NCBI GenBank assembly: GCA_023437225.1 | Contig: JAEZGS010000024.1 | Location: forward strand, 62,001-126,000 | Origin: Bacteroidota bacterium | GTDB lineage: Bacteria > Bacteroidota > Bacteroidia > Chitinophagales > Chitinophagaceae | Direction: 5' to 3' | Length of the DNA: 64,000 nucleotides | Part shown: one piece after another, positions 59,577 to 64,000 of the stretch | How the letters are laid out: each line of letters begins with the position of its first letter | Position numbering within the stretch: the stretch's first letter is position 1 | Made by a program: the position numbers and the translations under genes | Notes under the pieces: model-generated | Told to the model about the DNA's origin: nothing | Seen by the model: the letters and a program-made list of their open reading frames with translations, nothing else | Databases searched by the model: none

Positions 59577-59655
59577 AATGGGAAACAGAGAAACGGGAAA
59601 CAGAGAAACGGAAAACAGAGAAACGGGAAACGGAGAAATGGAAAACAGGAAAATA
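59575..59655 (+). repeat. GGGAAAC/AGAGAAAC array after the M20 gene
   Basis: Alternating 7- and 8-base units GGGAAAC and AGAGAAAC, with GGAAAAC variants, start at the stop codon and run in the gene's sense orientation. Confidence 0.8.
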
Positions 59656-59670
59656 ATACAGCATCCTTTA

Positions 59671-59717
59671 TTCAGCGTTCAGCATTCAACATTCAGCATT
59701 CTGTAAACAGCATTCAG
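59671..59717 (-). repeat. TTCAGCA heptamer array overlapping the SPOR stop
   Basis: Plus-strand units TTCAGCG, TTCAGCA, TTCAACA, TTCAGCA, then TTCTGTAAACAGCA and TTCAG. In the gene sense the TGA in the first unit (TGAATGC) is the stop of the SPOR gene. Confidence 0.8.
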
Positions 59718-60121
59718 TTTTTCACCTCAACTACATCGCGGATCACGTATACTCCTGTTGGGAAAAGTCGCTTGATTGGATCAACATAACTTTCGGCTTC
59801 TTCGCGGCTGCGGAAATTTCCAACTTTCAATTTGATAAACGGACTTTGATACATAAGATAAGCTTTCAACTCCGGAAAGCTTTGATAGATCCGGGTTTTG
59901 GCGTCATATGCTTTTGCCCGGTCACTTGTATTAATAACCAGGATGCGGTAACCCTGAGCGGTTCTTCTTGCATTGCGGGTGGTCACTTCATTGATCTCAA
60001 TCTGCTTGGCAACAAGAAGATCAACGCGACTGTCTTTATGAATAACAACTGATCCATTGCTGGTCTGGCCAATAGACCTGAAAGAAAGAAAAAGGGCAAG
60101 GATTACTAAAATGCGTTTCAT
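59714..60121 (-). CDS. SPOR-domain protein, exported
   Basis: A short protein of 135 residues, starting at MKRILVILALFLSFRSIGQ, a signal peptide; an open frame 30 bases longer adds only MQELSVNSTL, which is not signal-like. The mature part has an RRTAQGYRILVINTSDRAKAYDAK strand-helix and a second half YLMYQSPFIKLKVGNFRSREEAESY that fits the SPOR fold (PF05036), which binds denuded peptidoglycan glycan strands at the septum. It is 48 bases downstream of deoC on the same strand. The last codons run into the repeat array. Confidence 0.82.
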   Translation of the reverse strand: MKRILVILALFLSFRSIGQTSNGSVVIHKDSRVDLLVAKQIEINEVTTRNARRTAQGYRILVINTSDRAKAYDAKTRIYQSFPELKAYLMYQSPFIKLKVGNFRSREEAESYVDPIKRLFPTGVYVIRDVVEVKN

Positions 60122-60169
60122 TAATGTGCTATTTACGGACAATTCTTGCAAATCCAGGGCCAGTAAATG

Positions 60170-60841
60170 TTAATAATTGCCCTGTCCTGCATCTTCACCA
60201 TTCACGATGGCAACACCGGCACTACAACCTAAACGATCGGCCCCGGCGTCAACAAGTTTCTTCGCGAATTCGTAATCACGAATCCCTCCTGAGGCTTTGA
60301 TCTTGATATGTTCTGGCAGATGCGCACGCATGATCTGCACTGCTTCAACAGAAGCCCCTTTTTCTGCATATCCAGTGGATGTTTTAAGGAAGTCGACATT
60401 AAGTGCGGAGTAGATCTTGCAACATTCAATGATCTCTTCGGTAGACAATACGCCTGATTCAATGATAACCTTGATAAGTCGTTCATTCTTATGTGCCGCT
60501 TCAACCAGCCATTTCATTTCATTTTCCAGATATGACCATTGCCCGCTTTTTAATGCGATCAGATTGATCACAACATCTATTTCATCGGCACCATCCTGTA
60601 TCGCCTGCTGCATTTCAAACACTTTTGCTTTTGATACAGAATACCCAAAAGGGAAACCTATAACAGTGGCTACCTTCACAGAACTTTCGTTTAGAATGGT
60701 AACCGCATTTCTTACGAATGGGGGTGGAATACACACAGCGGCGAAATGATACTGTCGTGCCTCAGCACAAACCTTCTTAACGTCATCAAGGGTAGTGGTA
60801 GCTTTAAGGATAGTGTGATCTATATAAGATGCAATGTTCAT
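60170..60841 (-). CDS. deoC: deoxyribose-phosphate aldolase
   Basis: Class I aldolase that cleaves 2-deoxyribose-5-phosphate to glyceraldehyde-3-phosphate and acetaldehyde. The Schiff-base lysine is Lys153 in VDFLKTSTGYAEKGAS, and the second active-site lysine is Lys182 in KIKASGGIRDY. The N-terminus IASYIDHTILKATTTLDDV is typical. It has 223 residues, the short bacterial form. It heads a two-gene unit with the SPOR gene and is divergent from the amidohydrolase gene, with an 87-base intergenic region. Confidence 0.94.
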   Translation of the reverse strand: MNIASYIDHTILKATTTLDDVKKVCAEARQYHFAAVCIPPPFVRNAVTILNESSVKVATVIGFPFGYSVSKAKVFEMQQAIQDGADEIDVVINLIALKSGQWSYLENEMKWLVEAAHKNERLIKVIIESGVLSTEEIIECCKIYSALNVDFLKTSTGYAEKGASVEAVQIMRAHLPEHIKIKASGGIRDYEFAKKLVDAGADRLGCSAGVAIVNGEDAGQGNY

Positions 60842-60928
60842 CAGATTTTAATTTGCTTCTGTAAAATAACGGCCATCGAAATTAAGCATTTACTTAAATT
60901 ACCGGCCTTTTAAATAACCAACATACGA

Positions 60929-63900
60929 ATGAGAAATGGGCACCGGATGCATGCGCAGTTATTTCTGCTGGCGCTTGCACTATTACTAATTCCAGTTATC
61001 AGTACAGCTCAGGAAAGCTTTCCGGTTAATGGAGTAGCCGATCCGAAACACAAACACTATTTTTTCGTAAATGCTTCAATCATCAGGGACGCTTCAAATA
61101 CATTGCACAATGCGTCAATGGAGATCAGGGATGGAAAAATTGTGAGCGTGGGCAAGGATCTGAAGCAGCCTGTCAATGCAATTGTAATTGATTGTAAAGG
61201 ACGATACATATATCCATCCTTCGTCGATATATACAGTGATTATGGCGTTGCTATTCCGCAACGGCAACAATCATCTACCGGATTCTTCGGACCGGCACAG
61301 TTAACGTCGAACATCAAAGGTGCATACGGATGGAACCAGGCACTGAGGTCCGATGTTGATGCAGTAAAAATTTTCAACGCGGATGGCCGGCAGGCTGCTG
61401 CACTTCGGGAGTTAGGTTTTGGTACTGTGTTAACACATCAGAAAGACGGAATTGCTCGCGGCAGCGGAACAATAGTGACGCTTGCTGATGAAAAAGAAAA
61501 CATCGTGATCCTCAAAGAAAGAGCATCCGCCCATTATTCATTCAGTAAAGGAACGTCCACGCAGAGTTACCCGGGTTCCCTAATGGGATCCATCGCATTG
61601 CTTCGTCAAACTTTTCTCGATGCGAAATGGTATCGCTCGAATCCATCTGCAGAGGGCGTTAACATTACGCTTTCCGCGTGGAACCAATTGCAACAACTAC
61701 CGCAGATATTTGAATCGAATGATAAATGGAACAGCATTCGGGCCGACCGTTTAGGCGATGAATTTGGTGTCCAATACATTATCAAAGGCGGAGGCAACGA
61801 ATATCAGCGTATCAAAGAAGTTGCTGCAACGAAAGCCGCCTTCATTCTGCCGCTGAACTTTCCCCAGGCAATGGATGTAGAGGACCCGAATGAAGCTCGT
61901 TTTATTTCTTTGACCGATCTCAAACACTGGGAGCTTGCACCAACGAATCCAGCAGCTTTTGAGAAAGCAAACATTCCATTTGCCATCACTTCTGCTGAAG
62001 TTTCCGATCTCAAAAGTTTTCATCGATCCTTGCGCAAGGCAATTGATTACGGGTTAAGCGAGTCCAAAGCGCTTGAGGCTTTGACCAGTGTTCCCGCCCG
62101 TTTATTGGGCATATATGACCAGGTAGGAAGTCTGGAAGTTGGTAAGCTCGCAAATTTCATTATAACGTCTGAACCGCTATTCAGTGAAAAGTCCATCATT
62201 CTTGAAAACTGGGTACAGGGCATCCAGTACCGGTTGAAAGAGGATAAATCACAGACGAGGGGCATATACACCGTCAAATTAAATAACGGAAGTTCATATC
62301 ATCTTGAAGTGTCTAACTCAGGCAGCGCCAAAATTGTTTTAGGCAAAGACACGGTCAATGCAAAGTTTTCGCATGATGGAATGCTGGTGAAGCTTGCTTT
62401 TTCGCCTGTGCCCAAGGGTAAATCGCAATTGCGATTAAGCGGAGTTTCCAATGGGAACGAATGGAGCGGAACAGGAGTTGATACATCAGGCCACGCCTTT
62501 CAGTGGACTGCGGTTTTCGTTCGTGCCATTACAAAGGCAGCGGATTCTGCTCGAAGAAACATCCCACAAAATCCGGGAAAAGTAGTGTATCCTTTCACTG
62601 GTTACGGTGTTGAACAACACCCTGCTCCTGAAACGTTGTTGATCAAAAATGCAACGGTATGGACCAACGAAAAAGAAGGAATAGTGGAAGCAACCGATGT
62701 ATTGGTTCGCAATGGCAAGATATTACAGGTAGGCAAGGGCATTTCGGAAGCCGGAGCCCGCGTAATTGATGGAACTGGCAAGCACCTGACGCCTGGCATC
62801 ATCGATGAACATTCACATATTGCAACATCATCGATCAATGAAGGTGGACAATCGGTAACAAGTGAAGTCCGCATCGGTGATAATATCAACCCGGAAGACA
62901 TCAGTATATATCATCAGTTGAGTGGGGGAGTGACCACATCGCATATCCTGCACGGTTCAGCAAACACTATTGGAGGGCAAACACAATTGATCAAACTTCG
63001 ATGGGGAGCAGATGACAATGGATTGAAATTTGAAGGTGCTGATCCTTTCATAAAATTTGCATTAGGTGAAAACGTAAAACGTTCGACTGCTACAGTGAAC
63101 AATCGGTATCCGGATACCCGGATGGGTGTTCAGCAGGTTTTGAATGATGCATTTCAGCGAGCCAGTGAATACGAGGCCGCCTGGAAGAAAGCGGCATCTT
63201 CAAATAAAAAGAAAGGCAACGCGCCGTTGGTTTTGAGACGAGACCTTGAACTTGATGCATTGGTTGAGATAATGAATAAGAAGCGATTCATTACCTGTCA
63301 TAGTTATGTTCAAAGCGAAATCACAGCAGCAATGCGTGTTGCTGAACAATATGGGTTCGATGTTAATACTTTCACTCACATATTGGAAGGATATAAGGTA
63401 GCTGATAAGATGAAAGAACATGGTGCTGCCGCTTCCACATTTTCAGATTGGTGGGCATATAAGAACGAAGTGATGGATGCCATTCCGTACAACGCGGCCC
63501 TTCTGCACAAGGTAGGAGTGACTGTTGCAATTAATTCGGATGATGCGGAAATGGCTCGCCGGCTCAATCAGGAGGCAGCAAAGGGTGTGAAGTACGGTGG
63601 TATGAGCCCTGAGGATGCATTTAAAATGGTTACACTAAATCCTGCCAAGATGTTGCACATCGACCATCGCGTTGGAAGCATCAGCCTTGGTAAAGATGCA
63701 GACCTTGTACTTTGGTCAGCAAATCCGTTAAGCATCTATGCTAAAGCGGAGAAAACTATTATTGATGGTATCGTGTATTTCGATAGGGAAAGAGATGTTG
63801 AAATGAGAAAGAAAGTGACCGCCGAAAGAAACAGGATCATCCAAAAAATGCTTTCTGAAAAAAGATCTGGTGCGGAAGTTCGGCCAGCCACGGCTAGCAT

Positions 63901-63970
63901 GCGCGAAATGTTCAGCTGTAGTGATCACATCCATTCGCATGGATTGTTGGTTGAAGACGTATCAGAGTAA
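60929..63970 (+). CDS. secreted double-domain amidohydrolase
   Basis: A 1013-residue exported protein: the signal peptide is LFLLALALLLIPVISTAQ (Met1 or Met7 start). Two amidohydrolase-superfamily halves follow. The first (about 45-420) begins FVNASIIRDASNTLHNASMEIRDGKIVSVGKDLK, but the metal site expected after the beta-strand reads PSFVDIYSDYGV, without HxH. The second (about 570-990) has the intact TPGIIDEHSHIATSS and later TCHSYVQSEI, FTHILEGYKVAD and NSDDAEMARRLNQEA. The second half is therefore the probable catalytic unit. The substrate is unknown; imidazolonepropionase- or prolidase-like enzymes are relatives. Confidence 0.85.
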   Translation: MRNGHRMHAQLFLLALALLLIPVISTAQESFPVNGVADPKHKHYFFVNASIIRDASNTLHNASMEIRDGKIVSVGKDLKQPVNAIVIDCKGRYIYPSFVDIYSDYGVAIPQRQQSSTGFFGPAQLTSNIKGAYGWNQALRSDVDAVKIFNADGRQAAALRELGFGTVLTHQKDGIARGSGTIVTLADEKENIVILKERASAHYSFSKGTSTQSYPGSLMGSIALLRQTFLDAKWYRSNPSAEGVNITLSAWNQLQQLPQIFESNDKWNSIRADRLGDEFGVQYIIKGGGNEYQRIKEVAATKAAFILPLNFPQAMDVEDPNEARFISLTDLKHWELAPTNPAAFEKANIPFAITSAEVSDLKSFHRSLRKAIDYGLSESKALEALTSVPARLLGIYDQVGSLEVGKLANFIITSEPLFSEKSIILENWVQGIQYRLKEDKSQTRGIYTVKLNNGSSYHLEVSNSGSAKIVLGKDTVNAKFSHDGMLVKLAFSPVPKGKSQLRLSGVSNGNEWSGTGVDTSGHAFQWTAVFVRAITKAADSARRNIPQNPGKVVYPFTGYGVEQHPAPETLLIKNATVWTNEKEGIVEATDVLVRNGKILQVGKGISEAGARVIDGTGKHLTPGIIDEHSHIATSSINEGGQSVTSEVRIGDNINPEDISIYHQLSGGVTTSHILHGSANTIGGQTQLIKLRWGADDNGLKFEGADPFIKFALGENVKRSTATVNNRYPDTRMGVQQVLNDAFQRASEYEAAWKKAASSNKKKGNAPLVLRRDLELDALVEIMNKKRFITCHSYVQSEITAAMRVAEQYGFDVNTFTHILEGYKVADKMKEHGAAASTFSDWWAYKNEVMDAIPYNAALLHKVGVTVAINSDDAEMARRLNQEAAKGVKYGGMSPEDAFKMVTLNPAKMLHIDHRVGSISLGKDADLVLWSANPLSIYAKAEKTIIDGIVYFDRERDVEMRKKVTAERNRIIQKMLSEKRSGAEVRPATASMREMFSCSDHIHSHGLLVEDVSE

Positions 63971-63995
63971 TTGAAATTAATCAAGAGTAATTACC

Positions 63996-64000
63996 ATGAA
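63996..64000 (+). CDS. possible start of the next gene, cut by the window edge
   Basis: ATGAA at the very end follows the amidohydrolase stop by 25 bases, with an AAGAGTAA stretch upstream. In Bacteroidota a second amidohydrolase often follows, but nothing of it can be read here. Confidence 0.25.

Noticed and set aside
1..64000. tRNA, rRNA, insertion sequences or prophage
   Set aside because: No cloverleaf with CCA end, rRNA stretch, transposase or phage gene was recognised on either strand by eye. A covariance-model search would settle tRNAs.

Overview
The window looks like a chromosomal segment of a Bacteroidota bacterium, probably of the Chitinophagaceae type. The reasons are the gene families (a short LeuA, a BBP2-type porin beside AmtB, a Bacteroidota-style PEP carboxylase, a long two-domain amidohydrolase, an MlaE/MlaF pair, a 23S intervening-sequence four-helix protein), AT-rich start regions with few strong Shine-Dalgarno sites, and candidate -7 boxes of the form TAnnTTTG. 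This placement is inference. I saw no rRNA, tRNA, insertion sequence, prophage or CRISPR array.

Layout. 1-1950: the edge of a four-helix-bundle gene and an unrecognised helical protein. 2036-13162: a complete branched-chain amino acid cluster on the + strand, leuA-leuC-leuD-leuB, then ilvD-ilvB-ilvN-ilvC-ilvA. 13270-22307: nitrogen assimilation, gltB-gltD, amtB and a porin. 22319-25620 (- strand): ppc and a PAP2 phosphatase. 25748-30642: thrA-thrB-thrC. 30791-34903 (- strand): metY-metX-hom behind a SAM-I riboswitch. 35058-38452: uvrA and an ElaA-type acetyltransferase. 38589-40390: an outer-membrane protein and a repeat-dense island. 40391-43533 (- strand): aspS-rarA. 43736-44536: an MtfA-like peptidase. 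44554-56695 (- strand): maeB-mlaE-mlaF, sucD, a very large alpha-2-macroglobulin-like protein and a FAD oxidoreductase. 56907-59576: an S41 lipoprotein peptidase and an M20 amidohydrolase. 59714-60841 (- strand): deoC and a SPOR protein. 60929-63970: a secreted double amidohydrolase.

The genes fit together. Ppc makes oxaloacetate for the aspartate family, AmtB/GltBD supply glutamate nitrogen, ThrABC make threonine, IlvA starts isoleucine from threonine, the ilv/leu genes finish Ile/Val/Leu, and MetY/MetX/Hom branch to homocysteine. There are two homoserine dehydrogenases, one in ThrA and one in the SAM-controlled met operon.

The most interesting content is in the leaders. Four amino-acid transcription units are preceded by short ORFs whose codons match the pathway product. 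They are a Leu/Ile-rich 20-mer overlapping a terminator before leuA, MVVIIIRD with a textbook antiterminator/terminator pair between leuB and ilvD, a peptide ending STIITTIITTR before thrA, and MTTKGCCCCMP downstream of the SAM riboswitch before metY. Unrelated to these, many genes end in degenerate arrays of 7- or 8-base units, several of which supply the stop codon itself.
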